Shown: in pieces, positions 18,447 through 30,901 of the stretch
Position numbering within the stretch: position 1 is the stretch's first letter
How the letters are laid out: every line of letters begins with the position of its first letter
NCBI RefSeq assembly: GCF_963422355.1
Contig: NC_085089.1
Location: 7,990,552 to 8,054,551 of the forward strand
Reading direction: 5' to 3'
DNA length: 64,000 bases
Source of the DNA: Corticium candelabrum
Taxonomy: Eukaryota; Porifera; Homoscleromorpha; Homosclerophorida; Plakinidae
Position numbers and translations under genes: made by a program
Notes under the pieces: model-generated
Databases searched by the model: none
What the model was told of the DNA's origin: nothing
Seen by the model: only the letters and a program-made list of their open reading frames with translations

Positions 18447-21400
18447 CAGTGGCGGATTCAGGCTGGATCTATGGGGTCTATAGACCTCCCTTTGAGCTGA
18501 GCATTACTGTTTCAGATTCGATTTTTCATTCTAATACAAAAATACCTGTTCTTTGGTACTGTGTTACTGTATAAACTGAGTTACTCAACAGTATATTTAA
18601 TTAAAGACAGCTAGCTAAGTTTCGAAACTACCAGGTCCACGGTCCAGTCCTTTCGTCGGGTTGCCGAGATCGTGTTACTGTAGGCTTGTTGTAAGCGCGC
18701 AAAAAGGACGGTAGATCGAGGCCATAAGATCTGCTCATGCTCAGAGAACTTCTACAATCCCACGCATCTACTGATTCCGTGAAGTCGTCAACAAATACTT
18801 CAAAATGAAGAGACATGCTGCTACACCTATCACTTCATTCTTCTCCAAAAGAAGCAGAGAAGGTAAATGCAGATGACAAATTTGCATCTATACTATATAT
18901 AATAGCGTTTGACAAAATTCAATGGATTACCATTTACTGACTATTCCCTTTACTACAGAGTCTAAGGGAGAGTCACACTCAAGTGCAGATATAGGTTCGC
19001 CATCACAAAACTGTGTAACAGAAGACCCTTGTGGGGCCCCAGATGCTTCTGGTAAGTAGATTATAAATAGTATTAATCTTAAATTCAAATATTAAGTTAC
19101 ATACATGTAACTGCAAATAGAATACAAACTATCACAACACCGATTAATTTTAATGTTTACAGGTCCAAGTCGAATGTCACCCAGTGCCACCACTCTGTCC
19201 CAAGTTGAGTCGAGCACTGCTTTCCCTCCTGACGATATTGGAGCACTGTTGAAAGCAAACCAGAAGTTCAATGACTTGGATCCGACACGTAAATACCAAT
19301 TGCTTACATCTGAGCCAAATCTTGATCCTTCCTATTACCCAAAGACGTACTGTGCTGTTTCTAAACAATATCGCCACTTTACACCAAGCTTGTTTAAGAA
19401 ATATCCTTGGCTCTATTACAGTCATGCAGAGGATGGGGCATTCTGCTGAGCCTGTTCATTTTTTGCTCCGGAGTTACCTGGTGGACATTCTACAAGTCAG
19501 TTCGTGACTGCACCTTTTAGAACATGGCGAAAACTATCTGACAGGACGCTAGCTCATGGCAAGCTTGATTACCATCTTGCTTCTCTGGCAAAGACGAGTG
19601 CATTCTTGGATTGTTATAGTAACCCATCACAAGCTATTGACACAGTGCTTGTATCCGAGGCTCAGAAGCGGATGGAGGCTAACAAGAAAGTGATTTCGTG
19701 ATGATTGTTTCAACTGGGAGGATACTGAGTATGAACACTCAAACCCAGGGAATTTCATTGAGCTTGTATGCGTTAGGGCTGAAACTGACAATATTCTCTC
19801 TGAACATCTCAAGAACTCTCCAAGAAATGCTAGATACACATCCAAAACGATTCAAAACGAATTGATTGAAGTGGTTGGCAAGTACATCTGCAACAAAATC
19901 ATAGCAGAGGTAAAGAAGAGTAAATACTACACTGTCACTGTTGATGAAGTCACTGATATCTCAAACAAAGAGCAGCTCTCAATTTCCCTTCGCTACGTTT
20001 ATTATGGTACTGTGAAGGAAGTATTCGTTGCCTTTGTGTCAGTAGAAAGGATCACAGGAAAGCATATTGCTGCAGCAATTTTAAACTGGATACAGACAGT
20101 TGGATTGTCACCAAGTGATATGCGAGGGCAGTGCTACGATGGAGCCAGTAACATGTCTGGAGCAAGATCAGGGTGTAGTGCTGTTATTCAACAGCAAGCT
20201 CCAAAGGCTGCCTATTTCCACTGTGCTGCTCATCGATTGAATCTTGCTGCAGTGTCTGCATGTAAGATCCAAGCATTCATGAATGTTGAGGCATACATCG
20301 GAGAAATTGCAAGGTTCTTCGCATTCTCTCCCAAAGGCAATGACTGTTTGATAAGACAATGGATAAATTCCTTCCAGAAGCCAAGGCCCGAAAGCTCAAA
20401 GACGCCTGTAGAACAAGGTGGGTTCAACATATTGATTTGTACACAGTCTTTTTTGAGTTGTTACCGGCACTTCACACATCTCTGCAAGCTATGGTTTCTC
20501 CAGGACAACACAAAGACTTTGGTACTGATTGGGACTGGGATGGCAATACAATCACAAAGGCGAATGGCTATCTGTATCAGCTTCAGTCGCCTTCTTTCTC
20601 AGTTTGCTTCAAGATTCTCCTTGAAATCTTGCAATGTCTCAAAGGCCTCACAGTCAAGCTTCAAATGCAAGCATCTGATGTCATGTATGCCTACAAGCAG
20701 GTTCAGTCAGTACGTTTAATCCTACAGAAAATGAGAGAGGACTGTGTCCAAGAATTCAAAAAAATCTTTGCCGAAAGTCTTAAGTTAGGACAAGATCTCC
20801 ATGGTGAAGATTTTGAGTTGACCAAATTGCGCATTGCAAGGCGACAGTCTCATCGAAGCAACATTGAAACATGCAGTGCAGAGCAGTATTATTGTGTAAC
20901 CATGTACAATGAGTTCCTATCTCATGTCATAAGGGAGCTTGACAACAGATTTTCTGGAAACCAGTACTTGGTTCACGGCTTGCTTCATTTGGTTCCAAGT
21001 AGGGTTGCTTCTGAATCTCATGATGACTTTCCAGAAACACTCAGTCAAGCTGCTGATTATTTCAAAGATGACTTGCCTCATCATGACATGCTTTCCATTG
21101 AGTATCGAATGTGGGTCCGGAAATGGAAGTGTTCAGATGAAGTTCCACAAAGCTTGTTGATACACTCAAGTCATGTGATGAGATCCAGTTTCCTAACATA
21201 TTCGTTTTGTTGAAGTTGACTTTAACGCTTCCATTCACCACTTGCGAGTGTGAGAGAAGCTTTAGTCAACTCAAACTGATTAAAACCTGCAGAAGATCTA
21301 CAATGACAGATGATCGATTAAATGGATTGGCAATCATGAAAATAAACAGTGATCGATATGAAAGAATTCGGAAATCTCCAGAAGCACTAAATCTACGTGT

Positions 21401-21808
21401 GAACTCATTTGCATCATTACATCCTAGGAGAATGAAGATTGCTTTTGTTCTAGCTGATCAATAATTTCACGTTTTTAACATGTAAAATCATTTAATTCCA
21501 CTGTGTACATTGTACTAAACATTATGTCTTAATTAATGTATATAATATTATATGTATGGCATATATAAATAGCCTTAGCTGCTATAACCCTAGATTGAGA
21601 TAGCTAGCTTGCTGCTACCAGCTGGTGCAGCTAGTTCTTGTTTCTGCTGGGGAATTATTTGGAATTGGTTTTTTACGCCCAAGGGAGACAGCTCCGGAAG
21701 TTCTTAATTATTTAAGTGACTGAATCCTAACAAAAGTAGGCGAAGTAGACGTGGTTAAAATTGTGTTTTTATAGACCCCTCCTTTCTCAATTTCTGAATC
21801 CGCCACTG
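18447..21808 (+). mobile_element. hAT DNA transposon, copy 1
   Basis: Terminal inverted repeat CAGTGGCGGATTCAG at 18,447 and its complement ending at 21,808. A 7-bp direct repeat GCTTTGC overlaps the last base on each side (18,441-18,447 and 21,808-21,814). Length is 3,362 bp. It carries an intron-containing transposase gene (separate entry). The same element with the same flanks recurs at 35,343-38,707, so the two arose by duplication of the locus, not by two insertions. Confidence 0.9.
18805..21464 (+). pseudogene. hAT transposase, ZMYM1/DUF4371 type, broken (copy 1)
   Basis: Exons 18805-18862, 18959-19051 and 19163-21464. In order: N-terminal MKRHAATPITSFFSKRSRE; a TTF-like zinc-finger region (YPWLYYS..EDGAFC); the DUF4371/RNase H-like core with VTVDEVTDIS, GQCYDGASNMSG and FHCAAHRLNLA; and the C-terminal hAT dimerisation motif LPFTTCECERSFSQLK, then RLNGLAIMKI. 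The frame is interrupted by an in-frame TGA after EDGAFC (19,447). A stretch where the family usually has an FCGRQG-like motif is missing around 19,700. A frameshift lies after SDEVP near 21,150. A one-base loss at about 20,336 (AAAGGCAATG) is private to this copy. The first three lesions are shared with copy 2, so the element was dead before duplication. Confidence 0.85.
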
Positions 21809-22052
21809 CTTTGCTGTACACATGTGTTGCATGAGTAATAGCATTTATGTCTAGTAGGCATGTCTAGAACTCGGGAAACACTTCCGCCGGTGTAGCAGCG
21901 GATTTGTTCCGACGTAGGGTGCGCCGCGGATTTGTTCCGGGGGCTCCTATTGCTTTATGGAGCCACACCCTACAGAAAAACACCTAACGCGCGCATGAAT
22001 GTTACTACTCTAGTCGGGACCCCCTTTCAGAGATTTCTCTCCATTGTTAACA

Positions 22053-22213
22053 ATGGCAGCGATGAATAGGATTGACACTAAAACAGTGAACAATGCGATG
22101 TACAAAATGACGACCTAGGTGAAAGATATCGAACGCACGTTATCCGGGACCTCGCTGCCACACCAGCTGCTGTCTAACATGCGTTATGTGATGAGACACC
22201 GGCGACTACAGAG
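22053..22213 (+). other. Exon-like remnant near the left end of the Ginger element
   Basis: A plus-strand stretch beginning ATGGCAGCGATGAAT, followed further on by a frame reading LSNMRYVMRHRRLQR and then a plausible donor (AG|GTAATT at 22,213). I do not recognise it and cannot say whether it is coding. Confidence 0.25.
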
Positions 22214-23469
22214 GTAATTAGGAATCATCAAGAGCGTTTACCGAAATTCTATTGTTGTGCCTACATTCTGTACACTCTTACTTAGGTTAAAACAAACCAT
22301 CGTCTAATTAGGTGGTAGAAGATAGATGCAGAATGAGGATTTATCATTTGCTTATTGCTCCTGCACAGGGATCTGGTAAGCAACTCTTCGGATTGCACGT
22401 TTACTCAACATCCCAAACCTTTAGTGACTTAATTTCTAGAAAGTTTGCACAATTTTACTTGTACAAGAATTCGTTTGCTGTGGTATAGTCAATCCCGTAC
22501 TTCCTCATAATAGCATGATTGGCAGCCTGCACAAACAGTTAGTGTAGAAAATTACTTGTGACAGTAGGTTTCTACTTTTTACCTCTGGAAATGAGACAGA
22601 CATGACATAGGACATTCTTGTTAGCGAGGCTTCTTCTTGTCCCATTACAGAGTCTAACAATTTGTAGATCTCAAAGCATACACCACTTACTTGTGCATGC
22701 AATATACACTGTTAGAAGGTTTATATACAGTAGTTCACCATGATTACATTGTCGTCACACTCTGACCATCTCTCTGGCAGCCACATCATTTTAGTCCGCT
22801 CACGAGACTGTTTTCCCTTGACGAATAGGTCATGTCTTTCAGAAAAAACTTTTCCGAGGTAGATATCACAAATTGTATCCTGTATATTGTACCATGCATT
22901 ATCTGTTCTAAAGAAAGACATTATTTTCTTTCCTTGAACTTTGGTAGCAGCTGTTGGAATTCTTGTATAGTGAATGACATTGATTGTTTTCTTATTGTTT
23001 TGCATTGCTGGACCTTTTTACACAAACTGTATACTAGACTAGCTCATGTAACAGTTTATACCATACGTTAGCAGTGTCTGTAAGATCCACTATCTCTTTA
23101 GTTGATGACAGTTGTAGACTGTCAGACTTTCTTTGTACGTGCCTGAAGTGGGTGTACATGCAACATAAGAGTATCATTTTATTACAACATATAAAGTTTC
23201 TTAGGCTAAAACAATTATAGTACTAGCTGCTACCTTTTCTTTGCTGGAGATTCAATTTCTGCATGTTGCAGAAGTCTGTAAGCAAACCAAGATCGGATTT
23301 CAATGATGTTTTTCTAAATTACAATGGTCATAAACAGCAATCTTAAAATACAATCCATTATCTTTAGTTAACCTCGCTGATAGATTTAATGACAGAACTT
23401 CCTAGTGCCTCGTTTCTCATATACTATAAGAAATCGGATCATTTTTAATTAGCCTTGCACCCACAGACT

Positions 23470-24304
23470 GATAAGTGACATACCAACAAGGAATATACAC
23501 CACAACTGGAAGAGTCTAGCTGCTGTGGAGCATCCTGAATAAGCCACAGTATTATTTTAATGCAACACAATATTGACACATAATATAAGGTTACTTGTGA
23601 TGTCACAACAACATCTTTCCAATCATCTTCTAAAAAGCTTGTCTTTAATTCATTGGCTTCATACGTCAACCAATCCCTGTGAAGAATACGGGTATTGATA
23701 CTTCATGTTACAACAATAGAACTGTTTCTTTAAATTAACCTGATCTTCTTGAAAACTCCTGGGGATCTTACCATGAGAGGGTCATAATATTTTATTGTTT
23801 TTTTGTTCATGTCAATCACCTGAAACAACTTTTCATTGTGAGATAGTTGCAAGCATAATGTTGCACAACTTACACTGCAGCACCAGTGTTTTCTGATATT
23901 CCAGTGAATGGGGATCAACAAAAAATCATAGTTGAAAATGTTACCCTACCACAATAATAACATTTAAATATTATACATAAAAGACAATCATCACTTTGTA
24001 AATGTGGAATCGTAGGGTTAGGACTTCTACTTCTTGGTAGGAATCTCTCAGTCTGGGATTGTGATCACATACAGCTTGTAGATGATCTATTGCCTCCAAA
24101 GTCTGCATATGCAGTATTGGCTATACCTTTGTGGTGGGCATTTCAAATCTAATGGAACAGTTATCAGTAAAACTTTTAGTTTTTAGCGCAACAATGATTT
24201 GACTAAAATACTACGTGAAGTAGCAGATGGTAAACCTATTTCTGTGTAATCGTCTTTAGTTGTAGGGGGTTGGATATGGAAATATGTAATAAATCTAAAA
24301 ATGT

Positions 24305-24380
<76 letters not shown>

Positions 24381-24382
24381 CA

Positions 24383-24413
<31 letters not shown>

Positions 24414-24418
24414 GTACA

Positions 24419-24478
<60 letters not shown>

Positions 24479-24507
24479 TGCACACACGCACACATGTGCA
24501 TGTGCGT

Positions 24508-24567
<60 letters not shown>

Positions 24568-25045
24568 CGGTACCACTAATACCAACACCAGTACCTACAC
24601 CACCAACACCAACAGCATGGCCACCACCATGATCACTTTTCTACAGATTCTCTTACAAAGTGTCTTTTAGTCCATCTTGTGACTGATTGGGGACCCTGGT
24701 TAGCAATCTTGACAAAGAAGTAAGTGCTCAATGCTTTGACAAATTTGCCCTGCAAAGCAGCAGTGCATCTATTAGTTATGACTCAGTCATGATATTATTT
24801 CATTGAACTTTAATGTACCTTTTGCTGCGCATCAGTCTCCCATAAATTTGAGAGAGCATTAATGAGCTATAAAAAGAAAATTAATGTTACTCTGAACTTA
24901 GTCTGATCGTGTAGAAGTGATCATACAGTGTCATTTAACCAACGGTTTGGTTGAAGTCTTAAAAGGTCACGAAACTTTACTTCTCCGGTGACTGAATACA
25001 TGAATGGTGTGTCATCATCAATTCTTTGGAATGCGGTGCTCATCT
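23470..25045 (-). mobile_element. ULP1/SENP-like cysteine protease part of the Ginger element
   Basis: In minus-strand order, separated by introns: an N-terminal segment ending LRLQPNRWLNDT (about 25,045-24,925), IPIHWNIRKHWCCS with the catalytic-His region (about 23,920), VIDMNKKTIKYYDPL (about 23,815), and DAPQQLDSSSCGVYSLL (about 23,530) with the catalytic-Cys context QxDSSSCG. This is the ordinary order of a ULP1 fold. The encoded activity would be a SUMO- or ubiquitin-like isopeptidase. The frames between 23.4 and 22.4 kb probably encode the end of the same product. Confidence 0.75.
24309..24566 (+). repeat. (CA)n microsatellite cluster
   Basis: About 250 bases of CA repeats broken by short GTACA and TGCACG interruptions, in an intron of the ULP1-coding part of the Ginger element. 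The long CVCV and HTHT open frames here are artefacts of the repeat. Confidence 0.9.
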
Positions 25046-25452
25046 ATACATAATACAAGGAAGTGCACAGAAATCTCAGTCATAGGTATTGTTTGCAAAA
25101 TTGCAAGAGAACCATGTGCTCAATGTCCAGCTTGTCCTGTCTGGTTAAGTGAAAAAATAAATCATGTTTCTGGTCACTTGGAGGACTTTCTACACACGAT
25201 TAATCAGACAGTCAATTTGTAGACAACTCTTTTATTCGATGACAGATGTACCAATATTGCTATTTTCTAGAACTTCAAATGTTTGAATGGCAGGTATGTT
25301 CACTAGGCTACCTATGGTTAAAGCAGCTAACGTTAGTTTGTAGTTAGTGCTTAGATTTTATAGAGCAATGACCCATTGTATCTATAGATGTTGATACTGA
25401 ATGCATGTTGTCAACATCTGTGTTACCTGAGGTCAACAACTTCAATAAGCGA

Positions 25453-26148
25453 TTAACAAGTCAGTGCACCGACTACAATGGTATTACTACCTTTTTCTAT
25501 GATGTCCAGGCTCTCATAATGATTTTCTGCATAATGGGCAAGAAGCAATGGCATATTATGGACAGCTGCATGATTGTTTGGTTCGATGACAACATCAAAG
25601 CAATCAGCAGTGCCAGATGCACTACTGACTATTCTTATGTCGTAAGACAACACTGTTGCCAGTGCTAGTACTGTAATGTGGTCTCCCCATGATCCATCCT
25701 TTTTTAGAGTGGCCAAATATTGACACCAGTCCCCACCAGTGACAAAGTGGCTCATGTCCAGTGGTTGACCATTTGAATCCTGTACAAACAAATTTAAATT
25801 GTCAACATTCCAATACTGATGGAAATGGTTTACAGTAAATGGACAATTTGTAAGGTGCTTCACTGTGAGAGCTCGTAGTTCCCTGTAGTTGTACTTTTGT
25901 TTGGCTCCTACTCTTTGAAGCTGGTCTGATACAGCATGAAAGAGACAGTTCCCATCAGGAGGTGTTGTCCCTCTTAGTTTGAGGCCAGACACTTGTAGTC
26001 TTTCAGAAAGAAGCTGTTTATTGTCACATGTTGCTTTATTGTCTGAAGATGATTGCATAGAAGCAATCTGAATGTTCAACAGAAAGCTGGTTGCTTTTGA
26101 GTCTAGTGACACAAATGTAATATATAACGCAAACATACATACATACAT
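25453..26148 (-). mobile_element. OTU-like cysteine protease part of the Ginger element
   Basis: One long frame with the OTU catalytic Asp-Gly-Asn-Cys motif (TPPDGNCLFHAVSDQL), the middle region YRELRALTVKHL...GDWCQYLATLKKDGSWGDHITVLALA, and the C-terminal histidine motif HYAENHYESL. OTU domains are deubiquitinating peptidases. The domain lies between integrase and ULP1 on the same strand, consistent with one multi-domain product or one spliced transcript. A SINE sits immediately on its 5' side. Confidence 0.85.
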
Positions 26149-26464
26149 TTTTTTTTTTTTGTTACAAGGACCCTTAGGGCCCAGGTTACTGCAGACACTC
26201 TAAACTTTCTATACTTGTTATACTCTACACTTTCAGCAGTCACACTATCATGTCACTAGGTACGTCATACTTGCTGTACTTCATACTTCATACTTCATCC
26301 TTCAAACTTGCTGGACAGAAACGACACTCCGGAGAGAGAGGCAAGTGTATGTTAGTTCCTTGCCCAAGGGAACTTATGTATGTGGCCCTCCCGCACTCGA
26401 ACTCTGACCCAAAGGTCCCGGATGTTGCCAATCTCCAAATGCACACTCTAACCAATTGAGCCAC
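26149..26464 (-). repeat. tRNA-derived SINE, copy 1
   Basis: Read on the minus strand, the head is GTGGCTCAATTGGTTAGAG with an A-box (TGGCTCAATTGG), then a B-box-like GAGTTCGAGTGC, a body with GGGCAAGGAACTAACATACAC and CTCTCTCTCCGGAG, and a 3' end CCCTAAGGGTCCTTGTAAC followed by oligo-A. CATA repeats flank it on both sides. A 3'-end fragment of the same family lies at about 26,524-26,564. It is inserted in an intron of the Ginger element. Confidence 0.75.
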
Positions 26465-27283
26465 ATACATACATACATACATACATACATACATACATAC
26501 CTACCTATACCTACATACATATAAATTTTTTGTTGTTGTTACAAGAGCCTCTAGGGCCCAGGTTATGTATGTATGCACTTGCTGCGATGTAACTGTAGAA
26601 CCAACAGTCACTATATGTACTTGCTATGATGTAAGTAACTCTAGTACCAGCAGTCACTATGTACTTGCTACAATGAGCGATAGTCACTCTGTACTTGTTT
26701 ATATACGTACATACATATGTACATACATGCATACATACATACATACAGTTTAAGGAAAGTTGATACTGCTTAGATTGCTCCCCTGCTGTCCCAGACAAAT
26801 TTCCTTGGCATAATTATCACAATAAGTAATTATGCACACCACGAGTACACTGTAGGTTCTGAGTTTACTAGTTTCTTGGCTTGATTGCTGCTGGCTCTGC
26901 ATGTGTTGTATTGTAATATCGTTAGGATTTTCTAGACAATCATCACATCAAATGTATCTTTGAACAGACAAGTTTTGTATGCCCTACCTGAATGATTGGT
27001 AACCGCACTTGAATGCCCTGAAAGAAAAGCAATCATGTAATGTAAATATCAGTATAATTTTGAGAGCAAAATCTTTTACCCACTGATGTAAATTTACTGT
27101 CTGAAACACAGTACATGTACCAAATGTTTTTCTTGTTTGAAAATATTGCTATTAATTTAACAAACGTAAGTGCTTATGGTGATACAGTGTGCAATATTAT
27201 CATATTCTGCATTGTCAGAAGAAAGTATGTTCTATTATCGCAGTTAATTAATTAGTTAGTTTCACACATGGAGATGGTACATT

Positions 27284-27889
27284 TCAATGTACTAACATGC
27301 CTTTTGTAAAGTAGACATAATGCTCTTTTCCCACAAAGAAATGAGATATACCTGATGGTACAGATGGTTGGCTTAACTCCTGTCGTTGATGGAACGGTTT
27401 AAGTCTCGTGGCATTGTATAGGGTTTTACATATAGCATCATTCTGCTTTCTCACATAATATCTGCCTTTGCCAGCTCTCTCGGCAATCTCATATGGGCCT
27501 TTCCAACTCTGCTCATACTTGCTTCCTTTACGAGAAAGTTTTTTTGTGTTCTGTAGTAGAACATTGTCACCAACCTGCTCACACATCAACATTATTTATT
27601 AAACCATAACGTTTCTGAATGAAGGATTGCATTAACAAATCACCTTGTATTCTTCTTTTTTATGTCTGGCATCATACTGCTGTTTCTGTCGTTTTTGTGC
27701 TTCTAAGATGTTTTTCTTCACTTTGGTGTCCACCATCTTTCGCAATTGGACCATTTGTTGTACAGACAAATCAAGTTCATTATCAGTAACAGTGAAAGTC
27801 ATGACATCATCTGTGATTTCTAAGGCAGAAAAGGAAAATGTTTGCATTCTAAAAGTCTGTATGACTATGGAAAAAACACTACAAGGCAT
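27284..27889 (-). mobile_element. Integrase C-terminal (GPY/F-type) module of the Ginger element
   Basis: Two frames separated by an intron. The first (27,830-27,640) has a helical run, DLSVQQMVQLRKMVDTKVKK, ending in QKQQYDARHKKEEYK. The second (27,580-27,284) has VGDNVLLQNTKK...WKGPYEIAERAGKGRYYVRK...NATRLKPFH. This SH3-like pattern (GD.V..., WxGPY, lKPF) is shared by gypsy-type integrases and Ginger transposases. Confidence 0.75.
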
Positions 27890-28625
27890 AAAACACAGAA
27901 CCCTTAATTAATGCAAAATGACTCTGAACAAAGGTACATAACATACAATAGACAGCCGAAACTAAAAAAATTAATTGGAGTCACTGCATGATTACATATA
28001 AATAGTGATCGGAAAAGTGTCTTAGCGTCCTCCGAAAACTATACTAGGAATTGCTATTGGTAGAAGCTATCTTGCTATAGCTTCTGCCTTGTGTGACAAT
28101 CAGATCAGAAATAGAATTACTGAGTCTACCAGGTATGTTCAGGCTTTCTAGTAATGAGAGTGAACAATAGACATGGTGAATCTGATGTAATGAGTACTAG
28201 TCAATACGACTAAGCTCAATTCTGACTTTGTGTCTTCATAAACCAATTTCTGCTGTACAAGAGCAACCTCATATAGCACATCTAGATGTAATTGTCACTC
28301 ATTGATTACACTACGCTTTTTGCTTTCCCTCTCTTGTTGTAATGCTTATATACATGAGTTTGTCTTCAAAGTACTTGGCTGAGGTTTTTTGCAGTAAGAT
28401 ACCCATAGACATACATACTGCAAGTACATAGATTTTGGTACACATACATTTTTGGTTACAAGCGCCTGCATGGTCTATGATTATATACACAGAGAAACAG
28501 AAAGAATTACAGAAATTTTTCTGAAAACCTTTCAAATAGTTATGAAAAGCGATGCAACTGCAATTTTTGTCCGAGAGAGTAGCAAATGTCTTTTGTCATT
28601 AGCGTCATGTACATACATACATACA

Positions 28626-28946
28626 TTTTTTTTTTTTTGTTACAAGGACCCTTAGGGCCCAGGTTACTGCAGACACTACTAAGTACTTGCTACTATACTT
28701 TCTACGATACTAGTATACAATCTACGATACTAGTATACAATTGAAACACTATCAGCAGTCACTGTCTATATGTAAACTTCTTCTTTGCTTCTTGGACAGA
28801 ACCTGACACTCCGGAGAGAGAGGCAATTGTATGTTAGTTCCTTGCCCAAGGGAACTTATGTATGTGGCCCTCCCGCACTTGAACTCTGACCCGAAGGTCC
28901 CGGATGTTTCCAATCTCCAACTCCACACTCTAACCAATTGAGCCAC
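28626..28946 (-). repeat. tRNA-derived SINE, copy 2
   Basis: Same family and orientation as 26,149-26,464: TGGCTCAATTGGTTAGAG head at 28,945, B-box-like GAGTTCAAGTGC, and oligo-A end at 28,626. Again it is embedded in CATA repeats. The unrelated middle stretches show the copies are not simple duplicates of each other. Confidence 0.75.
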
Positions 28947-29465
28947 ATACATACATACATACATACATACATGCATACATACATACATGCATACATACAC
29001 AGTTCTTACCTTTTGGCTTTGCTAGCAGATCAACAGGAAGTCTTGCGTCTCGTCCATAAAGGAGGAAAAATGGTGAATATTTTGATGATGATTGTTTGCT
29101 GGTATTATATGCAAACAATACCGAGTCCAAGTACTTGAACCAGTCACCCTGGTTCTCTCCAACCATCTTCAGAAGGGATCTTTGTAGCGTCTGATTGAAT
29201 TTCTCAATCAGGCCGTTGGTTTGGGGATGGTAGGCTGTTGAAATTAGATGGTTGACTCCTGTTGTTTCAAACAATTTGTGGTTGAGGCAATTGACAAATT
29301 CCCTGCCTTGGTCTGACATAACAAGCACGGGCAGTCCGTGTCGGCAAAACAAAGTTGTAAGGAATTGTGCAACTTCTACAGCAGACTTAGTGTACAATGC
29401 AGCAGCTTCTGCCCATTTTGTATAGTAGTCCATACAAGTAATGATGTATCTAAAAACACGTATTA

Positions 29466-29591
<126 letters not shown>

Positions 29592-29851
29592 ATTGTTGCA
29601 CAATGTGTAAATGCATGAATGTGACTCAGATCTCACTTGTGCCCAGTAGGTGTTGCAGGCAGTGGACCCACAAGATCTACCCCAATTCGATGCCAAGCAC
29701 TCTTCACTGGGATGGAAGTAAGCTCTGAGGAAGTTTTAGAAAACTTTGGATTTGCCTAGAATAGATCAATAAGAGCTGATAACATTAAACATGCAGCTGT
29801 TGTAGATCATAGTCGTTTGACAAGGACGTACTCTACTTATAATTTATTATG

Positions 29852-30422
29852 TGTCATTATGCCCCTCCATAATGGGCAATGGAGTCTTTACCCCCATCTG
29901 GGTGCCCACCAACCCGGCAGGTGAGCTCATCAGGGTACATGTTTCTGTGTAGTCCACACGGCAATGACTGGCCAATTCGATATAGATTGCAGGCATTACA
30001 ATGACCACGAACTCAATACAGCACGCCTAGTAGATATTAATTAATGACCACCAGGAAAGCACTGAATATCATTGTCAACGGACCGTTCGTCAGACCACAG
30101 AAACTCCCCTAACGACTGAAACGAGTCATAGTCTCATGGAAAAGCTAGAGAAACATGAGAAAGAAAGACAGACAAGTTTCATAATTTACTGTCGTCACTG
30201 GGGTTTGAACCCCAAACCATGGAGTGGTATAGCCATTGTCGCTAACCACTAAGCCATTATCATTATTATTATTATGTGTCGTTATGCCCCTCCATAATGG
30301 GCAAGTGGGGTCTTTACCCCCATCTGGGCGCCCACCAACCCGGCAGGTGAGCCCAGCAGGGTACATGTTTCCGTGTAGTCCATACGGCGATCAATGACTA
30401 GCCAATTCGATATAGATTGCAG

Positions 30423-30471
<49 letters not shown>

Positions 30472-30473
30472 GT
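29852..30473 (-). repeat. Composite tRNA-like SINE repeats plus (ATT)n
   Basis: A block of about 150 bases (TTATGCCCCTCCATAATGGG ... CCAATTCGATATAGATTGCA) occurs twice, at 29,856-29,996 and 30,280-30,421. Between them, on the minus strand, is a tRNA-like head: TGGCTTAGTGGTTAGCGACA (A-box) and GGGGTTCAAACCCC (perfect B-box with T-arm palindrome) at about 30,184-30,256. An (ATT)n run at about 30,426-30,470 follows. It is a second SINE family, distinct from the copies at 26.1 and 28.6 kb, sitting in an intron of the integrase gene. Confidence 0.65.
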
Positions 30474-30901
30474 AGATTCCAGGTATCTTTGCTAAGTTTG
30501 AGTTGTCCTACCTTTTGACATGTCTCACACGTCTTGATGTACTGGTCAATGTCTTCATAAATAGCATGCCAAAAATACCTGGAGCATACTTTTTCGCGGG
30601 TTTTGTCTCTGCCAAAGTGACAGCCTCCCATGTGATTGTCATGGATCGACTGAAGAATCTGCTCCCTCAACTCCTTGTTTTGAATCCACTGTCTCTTGAT
30701 CTTTTTACTCTCACTGTTGCTTTCGGAGTAGTACAGAACACCATTGTGCAGGGTCACCCTCTCACTAGTGAACTTCCGTATGGCTCTTTTTCTGCTTTCT
30801 GTAGCACCTTGTACATACCTTCCAACATGGGATTCACTCAAGTACCTAAACGCTTCTTGGTACGTAATAGGATTTCTATTTGACATGATGAATTTCGACA
30901 A

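Larger units (their letters stand above)
18365..21890 (+). repeat. Tandem segmental duplication, unit 1 (5' part): hAT plus flanks
   Basis: Matches 35,261-38,789 at about 99% by eye, including about 80 bp left and 80 bp right of the hAT element. The matched right flank ends in CTTCCGCCGG at 21,890. In unit 2 the sequence continues from that CCGG directly into ACATACGTAG, the 5' region of SLC25 gene C. In unit 1 the same continuation is found only at 34,287, after the Ginger insertion. Unit 1 is therefore 18,365-21,890 plus 34,287-35,098. Confidence 0.85.

Noticed and set aside
19447-19449. TGA in the hAT transposase read as selenocysteine
   Set aside because: Other clear lesions follow in the same gene, and no selenocysteine element is expected for hAT transposases; a simple nonsense change is more likely.
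24183-24588. Long open frames of alternating Cys-Val or His-Thr on both strands (also at 8.4, 12.9, 14.7, 29.5, 53.9, 60, 61.2 kb)
   Set aside because: They are translations of CA/TG microsatellites and have no start context, conservation or domain.
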